Part shown: positions 36,801 through 45,953 of the stretch, piece by piece | Numbering within the stretch: position 1 is the stretch's first letter | Layout of the letters: the number at the start of each line of letters is the position of its first letter | From: Chryseobacterium camelliae | GTDB taxonomy: Bacteria; Bacteroidota; Bacteroidia; Flavobacteriales; Weeksellaceae | Assembly: GCF_002770595.1 (NCBI RefSeq) | Contig: NZ_CP022986.1 | Span: forward strand, 2,356,001-2,420,000 | Length of the DNA stretch: 64,000 nucleotides | Reading direction: 5' to 3' | Made by a program: the position numbers and the translations under genes | The notes under the pieces: model-generated | Told to the model about the DNA's origin: nothing | Databases searched by the model: none | The model's input: only the letters and a program-made list of their open reading frames with translations

Positions 36801-37709
36801 GCTGGATTTATAATATTTCTTCTGAGCTTTTCCGAGTTCTGAATTCAGTTTTTCCAAGGCAGCTTTTCTCTGAACAGCCTTGCTAACCACTCCGTTGGCT
36901 CTGGCTTCCGATTCAAGTCTCTGAACTGTTCTGGCGGATAAGCCCGATAATAATTCCGGAACCAGGATTTCAGTGCCTACTGAGCCTCTGGAGGCAACAC
37001 TGGTAGCTGCTACTCCATCTTCTTCTACAAAAAGCGATTGAGGAAGGACAATCTTAGCTTCTTTCGCTTTTTCCATTGGCTTTTCACCATTGATTTTAAT
37101 CATTTCATCAGAAGAAATATCAAGAGTATTGGCAAAGGCAAGATGAAGCGCCATTAAAATATGACTGATGGCTTCTTTTACATAGAAATCACGCTGGGTA
37201 ACAATCTGGAAAATATAATTGTCCCAAAGTGTTTTGAAAATTTTAATTCCGTCAGCAGTGAGCTCCTTATTGGAATCGATGAGATTTGCGTAATAATTCT
37301 TGATATACATCCAATCATTGTCGCTCAAAGCTTCCTGTTTCGATATTTTGCGTCCCGCAATGAGAAGCTGCCCGAAAACCCCTTCTTCAATCGCTTTTTC
37401 CGTTTCGAATCCAGCTGTGCTGAAGCTGGCGGCAGTCCGCTGCATGGCACTTAGTTTTAAGGTCCTGGCACCTCTGGCACTTACAGCCGTATCGAAATCA
37501 CCTGTTGCTCCCTTGGGCCTGTGAATAAATCCAAGGTTTCTTTTTTTTGTCTCGGTCAGCTGTGGATTTCTTAAACTGACAAATCTGAAAAGCGTCTGCG
37601 ACGCGTTGTTTACTGGTTCCATACTATTGTTTGATGTGTTGATAATGCCTTTCCCAATAACAGACTCCCCTACAGTAAATGCTGTATATGTTGTATTATT
37701 TGCTGACAT
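33876..37709 (-). CDS. Very large uncharacterised protein, no secretion signal
   Basis: 1277 aa. It starts MSANNTTYTAFTVGESVIGKG with no signal peptide or membrane segment. Residues about 270-350 are Glu/Lys/Ala-rich and coiled-coil-like. A beta region follows, then a Ser/Thr/Glu-rich helical stretch (near 680-730), and a second charged helix (AYAKFQEEQAKLDAEQKEK). The C-terminal 180 residues (EWEIMDYTFYPYYW, DPLFRSFLQAGMARIIV, GFEAAVQLFMETGLIWNGG, RMPTTLTILQ) resemble a domain I remember at the end of large uncharacterised proteins in several phyla. Base composition is closer to housekeeping genes than the A+T-rich island beside it. It could be a structural or injection-apparatus protein, but function is unknown. 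Confidence 0.72.
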   Translation of the reverse strand: MSANNTTYTAFTVGESVIGKGIINTSNNSMEPVNNASQTLFRFVSLRNPQLTETKKRNLGFIHRPKGATGDFDTAVSARGARTLKLSAMQRTAASFSTAGFETEKAIEEGVFGQLLIAGRKISKQEALSDNDWMYIKNYYANLIDSNKELTADGIKIFKTLWDNYIFQIVTQRDFYVKEAISHILMALHLAFANTLDISSDEMIKINGEKPMEKAKEAKIVLPQSLFVEEDGVAATSVASRGSVGTEILVPELLSGLSARTVQRLESEARANGVVSKAVQRKAALEKLNSELGKAQKKYYKSSHQAYQEAYAAYMAENGGRLEEYKRRLQEVEDQIRPEMTEEEKDKLYEGLLRYVVEPFQFTDKKEINLSDLQRQLTPESYDLFLELFAESDGELVFESAEISKAQIVSDDTMRIGAQSLVLDSDVATYADAMNAVNTHISDSIQTALDNSVLPEQQYVNVGGASVPVNNARARTPMAYSFWAHNNASLFGSRGFVDFSFEVEDVSWNVTSVKIIATTDTAGSFVEYYNDIPVVDNKITIPASVINKFRSSLAFRIEIIFENGREAYADLGQMYPKEDILRTGMLTLKPAANAEPVTIQKRKNFGIKRLGVADYLKVVQSVHAYVPGEVSNVENVMASELRHKSSVSREYSEITDTTSKSQETEKVSDTTKTSRTDMQTEVAKEIDKQQSITAYTRFSYGNDKAVKFEIGADYANNTAQHDSTRQAMMKSQEITERAMERVLTKISEERVQKIIKEYTETNVHEYDNRGKITATTDSLNAAPKHITGVYRWIDIKYKNQIYNYGMRTMFEFMVPEPSRLHRLALTVAKAQVLTAPVDPRRAPEPWTMADPKSATVPQIQHWAGIYGVQLEAFLPATKQIIHNAASVPQTNDDFGVDYTSFVIPDNYAAKNASFRCDSSRNRGGGLSGSRYSEVTCSDLKGGFVGDNTRGDVIFDRYSSGLNITGTVSFQVKGHNVRHYNVKATVNCELSEDYINKWKTESFNAIIKAYEDAYAKFQEEQAKLDAEQKEKEAAAKERQGNFYRYMEHDTLKHNCIAYLLQNYLDSNTLGRETTNATADTTRMDNFQVYLGEELDKYTALAKFMEQAFEWEIMDYTFYPYYWANRKSWQEFYLTESMDPLFRSFLQAGMARIIVTVKPGFEAAVQLFMETGLIWNGGEVPVIGDPMYMSIVDEMRKPTGEPQGKYWITRMPTTLTILQESSTGLPVKQPLPIFPEDDPKNCENPKELEFETSFTLDKSAQLSHSTAATTLPSTIIKPI

Positions 37710-38071
37710 TGTGTAAATTTGTTTTGATAATTTTGAGGTTAAGATTTGAAAGGCTTTTTCAGCAAGCCCATTCAGGTTTTAGCCTTATTTTTTTAGGTGG
37801 TTTCCGGCGAAGATATCCACCTTATATTTTGATGTCGAGCTTCATTGTCTGTATTTTTCTGAAGCAAATATCAGGGCGCACAACGACAAAACTTGACGTA
37901 TAAAAATAAATCTTAAAAAAATTCACCCTCTTTAGAATTCCGGGGTTTTTAATGCTGTCATCAGCCTGTTTCTGCTATGATTGATGAGAGCTATCCCATA
38001 CTTGGTAAAACATAATACTATCTTTTGCATTGGTATTATTTTTTGTATTACCTTTGCTGTAAATTTCAGTT
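37710..38071. other. Divergent intergenic region, 362 bp
   Basis: It lies between the 1277-aa gene (minus) and the DUF4407 gene (plus). It holds the promoter at 38030-38056 for the plus gene. No matching TAnnTTTG element was found for the minus gene. No hairpin, RNA or small gene was recognised. Confidence 0.5.
38030..38056 (+). promoter_or_regulatory. Promoter of DUF4407 gene, TTG-N16-TACCTTTG
   Basis: TACCTTTG at 38049-38056 with a TTG at 38030-38032, 16 bp upstream, and the ATG 16 bp downstream of the -7 box. Confidence 0.65.
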
Positions 38072-39142
38072 ATGAAAAACAGCCAACAAACTATAAATCA
38101 ACCCAGTCATTCTATTAACTGGTTTCAGAAGTTCCTGATGATCTGCTCAGGAGGAAACATCCATATCCTGCGGAAAACCCCCAGTGAATGGAATAAATTT
38201 GCCGGTATCGGCGGCATTGTCCTGTTTACCGCAGTATTCGCAACCCTCTCTGCAGGCTATGCCATGTATACTGTCTTCGACCATATCTGGGCGGCTATTG
38301 GGTTCGGTATCTTATGGGGACTGATGATCTTTAACCTGGACCGCTATATCGTTTCTTCCATCAAAAAAACAGGAACCTGGTGGAACCAGATCCTCATGGC
38401 TATACCGAGGTTAATACTGGCTACTTTTTTAGGAATTATCATTTCCAAACCTTTGGAGCTTAAAATTTTTGAAAAAGAGGTTAATAAACAATTAAATACC
38501 ATTATTCAGAGAAACAAGAAACAGCTTCAGGGAGAAATGAACGGAAGGATCCTTCAGCAGAGCGGACCTTTCGAGACCGAGAAAAAGCAGATTTCGGATA
38601 AGATTGCCCAATACCAGAAATCATACGATTCTGCTTCTGTGGAACTTGAAAAGGAAATTTTAGGAAAGCAGTCCGGATTGACCAGCGGTAAAGAAGGTTT
38701 CGGACCCAATGCCAAAAGGAAACAGGAGCTGAAAGAACAGCGACGTCAGGACCTTGAAAATTACCAGAAACAGGCAGCCCCCCGAATGGCCTACCTGGAT
38801 AAGGAAATCTCAAAAGTGTATACTAACCTGGAAACAGAAAGAAAATCTACAGAAACTTTTGAAGATAAGTTCAACGGATTTGCCGCAAGGCTGCAGGCTT
38901 TGGATGAACTGGGAAAGAACTCTGCCATCATAGGACTCGCCGCCACTTTTATTATGGGGCTTTTCATCTGCCTGGAAATATCTCCCGTTCTGGTTAAGCT
39001 GATTTCCCATATAGGACCCTATGATTACCTGCTGGAAAAAACCGAGAACGATTTCCGCCTCTACGCTAAGGAGAAAATTGAAAAAGGCAATGCGCTTACG
39101 GATTACCGGATTGATGATTTTAAGGATCAACTGAGTAAATGA
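38072..39142 (+). CDS. DUF4407 family membrane protein
   Basis: 356 aa. Two hydrophobic segments near residues 45-90 (IVLFTAVFATLSAGYAMY, AAIGFGILWGLMIFNLDRYIV), one near 108-125 and one near 290-310 flank a long charged coiled-coil loop (residues 130-275). The FNLDRYIVSS motif after the second segment is typical of DUF4407. Role unknown; the long coiled coil suggests an envelope structural or sensing part. It is convergent with the M43 protease gene, with a shared terminator between. Confidence 0.82.
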   Translation: MKNSQQTINQPSHSINWFQKFLMICSGGNIHILRKTPSEWNKFAGIGGIVLFTAVFATLSAGYAMYTVFDHIWAAIGFGILWGLMIFNLDRYIVSSIKKTGTWWNQILMAIPRLILATFLGIIISKPLELKIFEKEVNKQLNTIIQRNKKQLQGEMNGRILQQSGPFETEKKQISDKIAQYQKSYDSASVELEKEILGKQSGLTSGKEGFGPNAKRKQELKEQRRQDLENYQKQAAPRMAYLDKEISKVYTNLETERKSTETFEDKFNGFAARLQALDELGKNSAIIGLAATFIMGLFICLEISPVLVKLISHIGPYDYLLEKTENDFRLYAKEKIEKGNALTDYRIDDFKDQLSK

Positions 39143-39187
39143 TCTTTCTTTAACCGGAAGATCAATTTAAAAAAGTTTACAAACAGC

Positions 39188-39214
39188 AAAAGCCTCCCTT
39201 TCAGGAGGCCTTTG
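39188..39214. terminator. Bidirectional terminator between convergent genes
   Basis: A stem of CCTCC/GGAGG extended by A/T pairs with one bulge (39188-39196 with 39204-39213), flanked by A's and T's. It serves the DUF4407 gene and the M43 protease gene. Confidence 0.7.
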
Positions 39215-39237
39215 TTATATAATTAAGCGTGCTTAAT

Positions 39238-41112
39238 TTATTTAATGATCAGTTTGGAACTCTTGCTTTCTTTGCCGTCTGAAATCTGAAGCATATATAC
39301 TCCTTTTTCAAGATGGTGGTTAATTCTCAGCGTTCCGGTTCCTTCTTTAGACAAAGATGGTTTTTCAATTAACCTTCCTGACATATCAGATACGGTAACC
39401 ATAAGATTTTTAGCATTTTTAGTCTTAATGTACAGTTTCTCTCCGGCTGTGCTTGGATTAGGATAGATCACCCAATTGTCTGTATCTGCTTTCACATCGT
39501 TAGTTGCAAGGTTAGAGACTAAGGTTACTGAATAATCTTCTATTTGTCCGGATCCCAGTTGCCCACAAGGAGAATAGGAATTTGGGTTATTCATATCAGC
39601 CAAAACCCTCATACGGAGAGGAGTATTCATTACAGCCGTTGAGGGGGGAGTAAAGTTCGCAGTGAAGGTTCCAAAACCTCCTGCGCCTGCTGCCACATTA
39701 TTTCCAGATGCAACTAATTCTGAAGTTTCAAATGTTCCATTGTTATTGTAGTCGATCCATACTCTGATAGACTGATTTGCAGAGGTTACCTTTAAAAACT
39801 CCACAGTAATGGTCTGTTGTTGATTTACCGTTAAAGAAGTATGCGCATTAGCTAAGCATCCATTTAAAGTATAATCCACATAATACTTTGGATGAATCTG
39901 CGAATATCCCTGTGATTCATTATTGATCTGTCCTAACTTAACCAAAGTGGGGCCAGCAAGGAAATTTCCAGCCGCAGACATTCCTGTAGGATTACAGGTT
40001 GATGCAACAGGCAGAATTGAAGGGGCTGCTGTACTTGGTAAAGCAGTTGCTCCCTTTGAAGTTGTTAAGCTTCCTCTGAAGATCATAAAATAGTTATCTA
40101 TACTTTCTCCTTGTCCTGCTGTAAATTTTTGTGCAACAGAATTAGAATAATTCATCATATTGTACTGTACTCCTTGATAATTAAGCCAACTACAAGGATT
40201 AATTTCAGAATTTGTAGGTACCGGCCAAAGCGTATACCCACTGCCCGAGTATTCTGTGTCGCAGATACCATCATCATCATCCTCACAAACTCCGGTCGTT
40301 GGCGGACAATAATCCAAATCACCAGGAACGGCCGCATAATTACCTCCATCAAAAGTATGGTATAATCCCATCGCATGACCGAATTCATGGGCAAAAGTGG
40401 TATCATGAGCATTAGTTACTACCCCGGATTTCATAAATGACTCATAATTTGCATCTAAATTATTGGGGAAAGCAGCAAATCCCATCAGTCCAGAGTTTGG
40501 AGAAGGACTTCCATCAAAAGTACTAATTACATATATATTGAAATATGATGCTTCGGGCCAGTGTGGAGCCAATCCTTTAATAGCAGTCCTACTTGCCCCG
40601 TTGTTTGTCTGGTATGCCATTCCATAAGTATTATAACCACTTAATGAATTACCATTATATCTTATAATTCCTGTTGTAGCATTACAATTTGGATCCCTTT
40701 TAGCAAGGACAAGTTTTATAGGGAAGACTGCAGAAGTTCCAAAATCTGCTGGTACACCGTTAGCTGGCCATGCATAAGTTCCAGCATACATTTGATTAGC
40801 ACGGTCAAGCCAGGCTTGAATCTGGGCATCAGACTTATTATATGTACTTCCAATAGCAGCACCATTTGGATAGACTACGTGAACAACAACAGGAATTTCA
40901 TATACTCCATTAACGAGTTTGGCAGAAGCTGCAGAAGGATTGCTGGCCTTTTCTGCTTTAATATTTTTAACAATTTTCTCAAATGCTTCTCTCATTCCAG
41001 GATTTTGCCTGTCCTGTTCCTCAATAGTCTGGTCAAAACCACATATCTTATGCTGCTGAGCCGTTAATGACAGAGAGAATAAAAGTGCTCCATAAATAAT
41101 TGTTCTTTTCAT
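39238..41112 (-). CDS. T9SS-secreted M43 metalloprotease with GEVED domain, copy 1
   Basis: 624 aa. Signal peptide about 1-18 (ending LTAQ), a propeptide, then an M43 (cytophagalysin/pappalysin) catalytic domain with HEFGHAMGLYH near residue 241. An Asp-rich segment (CEDDDDGICDTE) follows and a GEVED domain (VDYTLNG ... IRVWIDYNNNGTFETSELV ... GQIEDYSVTLV) around 410-540. The C-terminal type A sorting domain (WVIYPNPSTAGEKLYIKT, VSDMSGRLIEK, GVYMLQISDGK) directs T9SS export. It probably degrades extracellular or host proteins. It forms a tandem pair with the next gene. Confidence 0.92.
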   Translation of the reverse strand: MKRTIIYGALLFSLSLTAQQHKICGFDQTIEEQDRQNPGMREAFEKIVKNIKAEKASNPSAASAKLVNGVYEIPVVVHVVYPNGAAIGSTYNKSDAQIQAWLDRANQMYAGTYAWPANGVPADFGTSAVFPIKLVLAKRDPNCNATTGIIRYNGNSLSGYNTYGMAYQTNNGASRTAIKGLAPHWPEASYFNIYVISTFDGSPSPNSGLMGFAAFPNNLDANYESFMKSGVVTNAHDTTFAHEFGHAMGLYHTFDGGNYAAVPGDLDYCPPTTGVCEDDDDGICDTEYSGSGYTLWPVPTNSEINPCSWLNYQGVQYNMMNYSNSVAQKFTAGQGESIDNYFMIFRGSLTTSKGATALPSTAAPSILPVASTCNPTGMSAAGNFLAGPTLVKLGQINNESQGYSQIHPKYYVDYTLNGCLANAHTSLTVNQQQTITVEFLKVTSANQSIRVWIDYNNNGTFETSELVASGNNVAAGAGGFGTFTANFTPPSTAVMNTPLRMRVLADMNNPNSYSPCGQLGSGQIEDYSVTLVSNLATNDVKADTDNWVIYPNPSTAGEKLYIKTKNAKNLMVTVSDMSGRLIEKPSLSKEGTGTLRINHHLEKGVYMLQISDGKESKSSKLIIK

Positions 41113-41133
41113 TAATCAAAATTTTAAAGTTCC

Positions 41134-41141
41134 CAAATTTA
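41134..41141 (-). promoter_or_regulatory. -7 promoter element (TAAATTTG) for M43 protease copy 1
   Basis: TAnnTTTG match on the minus strand 22 bp before the ATG at 41112. No TTG -33 box at good spacing. Confidence 0.5.
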
Positions 41142-41319
41142 CATATTTATTATAAAAAACAGTAATTTTTATGTTTTTATTATATTATAGCAATAATGCA
41201 CTCTATTTTAATAGCTATTATCAACAAGATCTTTCATTTAAAATGAATAAAAACACTTCAACATATAATTTAAAGCGGAGATGCATAAACTGTTTCAAGA
41301 TACATAATTACTTAACGAT

Positions 41320-41347
41320 AAACCGCCTCTTGGAATGAGGCGGTTTT
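41320..41347 (-). terminator. Terminator after M43 protease copy 2
   Basis: A 10-bp perfect stem (41320-41329 with 41337-41346), 7-nt loop, and A/T-rich flanks, 17 bp after the stop at 41364. It means the two proteases are separate transcription units. Confidence 0.87.
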
Positions 41348-41363
41348 AAATAAATATCAAATT

Positions 41364-43244
41364 TTATTTAATAATCAATCTGGAACTCTTGCTTTCTTTA
41401 CCGTCTGAAACCTGAAGCATATATACTCCTTTCTCAAGATGGTGGTTAATTCTCAGTGTTCCGGTTCCTTCTTCAGACAACGATGGCTTTTCGATCAACC
41501 TTCCTGACATATCTGATACGGTAACCATAAGATTTTTAGCATTTTTGGTCTTAAGGTACAGTTTCTCACCGGCTGTGCTTGGATTAGGATAGACCACCCA
41601 ATTGTCTGTATCTGCTTTTACTTCGTTAGTTGCAAGATTAGAAACTAAGGTTACCGAATAATCTTCTATCTGACCATACCCCAACTGCCCGCATGCAGCA
41701 AAAGAACTCGGGCTCAGAATATCAGATAACACACGCATTCTAAGCGGGGTATTCATAACTGCAGTGGCAGGCGGGGTAAATGTAGCTGTAAAATTACCGT
41801 AACCACTGGCTGATGCAGCTACATCAGTACCGGATGCTACCAGTTCAGATGATTCAAAACTGCCATTATTGTTATAATCAATCCAGACTCTAATGGAGGG
41901 ATCTACATCTATTGCATTGATAAATCCTACTTCAACTGTTTGTGGCTGGTTTACAGTTAATGTAGTATGGGAGTTTGTAAGACAAGCTTTTGTGGTATAA
42001 TCTATATAATACTCAGGTGCACCGGCCCATGAGGCGGCTGATTCATTATTGATCTGGCCCAATTTTACAGAAGTGGGACCTACCAGGAAGGCTCCGGCAG
42101 CACTTGAATTGGCAATACCTGTAGGAATACATGCAGCAACAGGTAATGTATTAATTGACGTTGCAGGAAGAGCCGTAGCTCCTTTAGATGTCGTAAGGCT
42201 GCTTCTGATCAGCATGAAAAAATCTTTAATCCTTTGTCCCTGCCCTTGTGTAAATTTCTGAGCAACAGAATTAGTATAGTTCATCGTATTGTATTGTACT
42301 CCCTGATAGTTTGTACCGGTACAAGTATTAATCTGGGAGTTGGTAGGAACCGGCCAAAGCGTATAGCCGCTTCCCGCTCTTTCCGTATCGCATATCCCGT
42401 CATCATCGTCTTCACATGTTCCGGTAGTTGGCGGGCAATAATCAGGATCTCCGGGCTGTGCCTCATAATTCCCTCCCTGAAAAGTATGGTACAACCCCAT
42501 TGCATGTCCGAATTCGTGTGCAAAAGTAGTATCATGGTCGTTGGTAACAACGCCTGATTTCATAAATGATTCATAATAAGGATCTGCAGTATTCGGAAAT
42601 GCCGCAAAACCCATCAAACCTGAGTTTGGGCTTGCAAACCCATCAAACATACTGATGACATAAATATTGAAGTAAGATGTTTCAGGCCAGTGAGGAGCAA
42701 GACTTTTGATCGCATTCATAGAAGCCCCATTAGCCGTCTGGTAAGCCATTCCGGAACCATCATATCCTGTTAGAGAACCTCCGTTATACCTTACAATACC
42801 TGTAGTCGCATTACAGTTCGGATCTCTCTTGGCCAACACCAGCTTCACAGGAAGAACCGCGGAGGTCCCAAAATCTGCCGGCACAGCATTAGCAGGCCAT
42901 GCATAAGTTCCGGCATACATCTGATTGGTACGATCAAGCCATGCCTGGATCTGCGCATCTGACTTGTTATATGTACTCCCAATTGCTGCTCCGTTAGGAT
43001 GAATTACATGGACAACCACAGGAATTTCATATACGCCATTGACTGATTTGCCGAAAGCCGGAGCAGTACCTGTCTTCTGATGACTCTGAATATTCCGGAT
43101 AATCTTATCAAAGGCTTGTCTTAATCCTGGATTATTCCTGTCCTGTTCTTTAATCGTCTGATCGAAACCACACAGTCTTTGCTGCTGCTGAGCCGTTAAT
43201 GTCAAGGAGAATAAAAATGCTCCATAAATAATTGTTCTTTTCAT
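41364..43244 (-). CDS. T9SS-secreted M43 metalloprotease with GEVED domain, copy 2
   Basis: 626 aa, collinear paralogue of the preceding gene: signal peptide ending LTAQ, zinc motif HEFGHAMGLYHTF, Asp-rich CEDDDDGICDTE, GEVED domain and a type A T9SS tail (WVVYPNPSTAGEKLYLKT). The last 90 residues differ from copy 1 at only a few positions, while the propeptide and parts of the GEVED domain differ more. This suggests gene conversion at the sorting domain. Likely a secreted protease of overlapping specificity. Confidence 0.92.
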   Translation of the reverse strand: MKRTIIYGAFLFSLTLTAQQQQRLCGFDQTIKEQDRNNPGLRQAFDKIIRNIQSHQKTGTAPAFGKSVNGVYEIPVVVHVIHPNGAAIGSTYNKSDAQIQAWLDRTNQMYAGTYAWPANAVPADFGTSAVLPVKLVLAKRDPNCNATTGIVRYNGGSLTGYDGSGMAYQTANGASMNAIKSLAPHWPETSYFNIYVISMFDGFASPNSGLMGFAAFPNTADPYYESFMKSGVVTNDHDTTFAHEFGHAMGLYHTFQGGNYEAQPGDPDYCPPTTGTCEDDDDGICDTERAGSGYTLWPVPTNSQINTCTGTNYQGVQYNTMNYTNSVAQKFTQGQGQRIKDFFMLIRSSLTTSKGATALPATSINTLPVAACIPTGIANSSAAGAFLVGPTSVKLGQINNESAASWAGAPEYYIDYTTKACLTNSHTTLTVNQPQTVEVGFINAIDVDPSIRVWIDYNNNGSFESSELVASGTDVAASASGYGNFTATFTPPATAVMNTPLRMRVLSDILSPSSFAACGQLGYGQIEDYSVTLVSNLATNEVKADTDNWVVYPNPSTAGEKLYLKTKNAKNLMVTVSDMSGRLIEKPSLSEEGTGTLRINHHLEKGVYMLQVSDGKESKSSRLIIK

Positions 43245-43596
43245 TATTAGATATTATTATAAAATTGATGTATTCAGCTTATCATTCTTGAAATACTGAT
43301 TAGGTCTGCATTTTTAACCGGCAGATCTTAAAAAATAATTCAGATGTTAAAACTTTATATCTATTTCTATAACTAAAGACAGCAAAAGTTCAATAATGGT
43401 TACAAAAAAATATTTTTTTTGAAAAACAATACAAATATTGACCGTGATAAAATCAATTGAAAAAACAACTTAATATGTATAACTTCTTAAATCCAGAAGT
43501 GAAAAATTTAAAGCATCAAATATTTTGGCAATAGTCAGAAAGTAAAAAAGCTGTATGGTTGTACCATACAGCTTGATATATTATTTGCTTTACATA
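43245..43596. other. 352-bp gap between guaB and M43 protease copy 2
   Basis: It contains the guaB terminator at 43548-43574 and otherwise very A+T-rich DNA with no clear TAnnTTTG element on the minus strand. The promoter of the protease must be here but could not be located. No RNA or small gene was recognised. Confidence 0.5.
43548..43574 (-). terminator. guaB terminator
   Basis: An 11-bp perfect stem (43548-43558 with 43564-43574), 5-nt loop and a T tract on the minus strand, 22 bp after the guaB stop. Confidence 0.9.
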
Positions 43597-45057
43597 TTAC
43601 AAGGAATAATTCGGGGCTTCCTGAGTAATGATTACATCATGCGGATGCGACTCTTTCAGTCCGCTTCCTGTAATCATCACCATTTTGGTATCTTTCTGCA
43701 ATGCTTCAACATCTTTGGCTCCGCAATACCCCATTCCGGCTCTGAGTCCGCCTGTCAGCTGGAAAATAACGTCTTCCAGTTTTCCTTTGCTCGGTACACG
43801 ACCTTCAATGCCTTCCGGAACGAATTTCTTGGCTTCACTCTGGAAATACCTTTCTTTTCCGCCTCTTTTCATGGCTGAAAGGCTTCCCATACCCTGGTAG
43901 GTTTTGAATTTCCTGCCCTGGAAAATGATTTCTTCACCCGGTGCTTCATCTGTACCGGCTAAAAGAGAGCCCAGCATTACTGCTCCTGCACCGCTTGCAA
44001 TTGCTTTTACGATATCTCCTGAAAGTTTGATTCCACCATCGGCAATTACCGTTACATTTTTAGACCGTGCGTATTCGTATACATTATAAATGGCAGACAG
44101 CTGAGGCACACCAACTCCGGCGACCACCCTTGTCGTACAGATAGATCCAGGTCCAACCCCTACTTTAAGGACATTGGCTCCGGCCTTAATCAGGTCTTCA
44201 GCAGCTTCAGCCGTCACAATATTTCCTCCTACGATATCCAGGTCAGGATATGCTTTCCTGATTTCAGAAATTTTATCCAGTACACCTTTTGAATGCCCGT
44301 GTGCAGAATCAATCCCGATGATGTCCACTCCGGCTTTCACCAAAGCTTCGATTCTTTCAAGGGTATCTTCACCTACTCCAACACCGGCTCCTACAATAAG
44401 GCGTCCGTTCTGGTCTTTATTGGCATTCGGGTATTCAAGCTGATTGTCGATATCTTTAATGGTAATCAATCCCACTAATTTATTGGAAGCATCCACAATC
44501 GGAAGTTTTTCCACTCTGTTCTTAAGAAGGATTTCCTTTGCTTTCTCCAGGTTGGTATTTTTATCGGAAGTGATCAGGTTATCCTTAGTCATGATGTCTT
44601 CTACCTTCATGTCAAGGTTTTCCTGGTATTTTACATCCCTGTTGGTAATAATACCGATCAGGATATTGTCTGGATCCACTACCGGTAATCCGGAAATTTT
44701 ATATTTTGCCATCAGTTCTCTGGCTTCTCCCAGAGTATGATCTTTGGAAAGCGTAACAGGATCTGAGATCATTCCGTTTTCGGAACGCTTTACCCGGTTT
44801 ACCTGTGCTGCCTGTTCAGCGATGGTCATATTTTTATGGATGAAACCCAATCCTCCCACTCTTGCCAGAGCAATGGCCAGCTCAGCTTCCGTTACGGTGT
44901 CCATGGCAGCGGAAACAATCGGAACATTGAGGGTGATTTTGTCGGTAAGTCTTGATTTTAATGAAACCTGATTAGGTAAAACTTCTGAATAAGCAGGGAC
45001 TAGAAGAACGTCATCGAAAGTGATGGCTGTCTCTACAATTTTGTTATGAATAGACAT
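43597..45057 (-). CDS. guaB: Inosine-5'-monophosphate dehydrogenase
   Basis: Converts IMP to XMP with NAD+, the committed step of GMP synthesis. 486 aa, normal length. [16 protein letters not shown] at the N-terminus; two CBS domains inserted around residues 95-210 ([16 protein letters not shown]); the loop [18 protein letters not shown] with the catalytic Cys near residue 305; and the flap [16 protein letters not shown]. The C-terminus ends in PNYSL. A single-gene unit with its own promoter and terminator. Confidence 0.97.
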   Translation of the reverse strand: MSIHNKIVETAITFDDVLLVPAYSEVLPNQVSLKSRLTDKITLNVPIVSAAMDTVTEAELAIALARVGGLGFIHKNMTIAEQAAQVNRVKRSENGMISDPVTLSKDHTLGEARELMAKYKISGLPVVDPDNILIGIITNRDVKYQENLDMKVEDIMTKDNLITSDKNTNLEKAKEILLKNRVEKLPIVDASNKLVGLITIKDIDNQLEYPNANKDQNGRLIVGAGVGVGEDTLERIEALVKAGVDIIGIDSAHGHSKGVLDKISEIRKAYPDLDIVGGNIVTAEAAEDLIKAGANVLKVGVGPGSICTTRVVAGVGVPQLSAIYNVYEYARSKNVTVIADGGIKLSGDIVKAIASGAGAVMLGSLLAGTDEAPGEEIIFQGRKFKTYQGMGSLSAMKRGGKERYFQSEAKKFVPEGIEGRVPSKGKLEDVIFQLTGGLRAGMGYCGAKDVEALQKDTKMVMITGSGLKESHPHDVIITQEAPNYSL

Positions 45058-45070
45058 CTTTACTTTCTTG

Positions 45071-45078
45071 CAAAATTA
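45071..45078 (-). promoter_or_regulatory. -7 promoter element (TAATTTTG) for guaB
   Basis: TAnnTTTG match on the minus strand 13 bp before the guaB ATG; the leader would be very short. A possible TTG lies too far upstream (26 bp). Confidence 0.5.
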
Positions 45079-45151
45079 AGGTATTTTGCCGACATACGAA
45101 AATGCAATTTGATAGTTTAAATAAAACTTAATAATCAATCATTTAAATCAA

Positions 45152-45178
45152 AAAACCATCCGTAAAGAATGGTTTCAA
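45152..45178 (-). terminator. Weak terminator after the DUF4252 operon
   Basis: A 7-bp stem AAACCAT/ATGGTTT around 45153-45175 with flanking A/T tracts, about 36 bp after the stop at 45214. Confidence 0.5.
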
Positions 45179-45213
45179 CAAAATAATTATATGCTTAAAA
45201 TAGGGCTTACGAG

Positions 45214-45924
45214 TTACAAATCGCTTTTTACAATGTTTCCTTTCGCGTCCAGTGACTCTATATGGGTAGCATTATTTTTATCAACATAAATCCTGAGACG
45301 TACTTTTCCATTACTGTCCCGGAGAAAAAGTCCCACTTCCCCATCAGAGGTTTTACCGGCAAAAAAACGCTCACGCCCCAATTTTCCGTCTTCATTCAAT
45401 TGAGCAAACGCCTTTTTATACAGTACCGGATCATTAAGCTTCTTTAATGAGTCATCAACTTTTATAAGCCTTTCCAAAGTGAAATCATCCGGCCGGTCCC
45501 AGAGTTTCAGTCCGTAAACCCTTCCCTTTTCCTTCCCTGCCGCTTCGGAATACTGCAGTTGCATGATCTGATCCGTATTCCTCTGGTCTACAGAATACAC
45601 CATTCCGGATCCTTTTGCATCACCATCATACACCAGTCCGCCGCATTCGTCCCCTTTGGAATTGAAGAAAATCATTCCTGCTTCTCTTTCCCTCGGCTTC
45701 ATCATCTTATGGTTAACCATTCCGGGATGCTGTCTTTCCTTATTGCTGATGACCATTTTCAGCGTTCCGTCCTTTTCCACAATATTGATTCTTTCAACAT
45801 TAATTTCTTTAAAATGCTGTCCGGATTTATCCCTGAAAGCCAGAAAAATGAATATGGTGCACAATATCGTAAGTACCGCAGAGTATATTTTCAGCATGCG
45901 TACTTCTGTAAGTAATCTTTCCAT
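45214..45924 (-). CDS. Membrane-anchored protein of unknown function
   Basis: 236 aa. One hydrophobic segment near residues 12-29 (IYSAVLTILCTIFIFLAF) anchors it; the rest is probably periplasmic. The soluble part has repeated small beta motifs (INIVEKDGTLKMVISN, GLFLRDSNGKVRLRIYVD, IESLDAKGNIV). It is the last gene of the sigma-factor operon, 29 bp after the DUF4252 lipoprotein gene. Family not recognised with certainty. Confidence 0.65.
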   Translation of the reverse strand: MERLLTEVRMLKIYSAVLTILCTIFIFLAFRDKSGQHFKEINVERINIVEKDGTLKMVISNKERQHPGMVNHKMMKPREREAGMIFFNSKGDECGGLVYDGDAKGSGMVYSVDQRNTDQIMQLQYSEAAGKEKGRVYGLKLWDRPDDFTLERLIKVDDSLKKLNDPVLYKKAFAQLNEDGKLGRERFFAGKTSDGEVGLFLRDSNGKVRLRIYVDKNNATHIESLDAKGNIVKSDL

Positions 45925-45953
45925 AACCCATGTAATTTTGGTTAAATGTAAGA

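Noticed and set aside
34554..37903. Several plus-strand frames opposite the 1277-aa gene
   Set aside because: All are antisense shadows of one uninterrupted 1277-codon frame with normal codon use.
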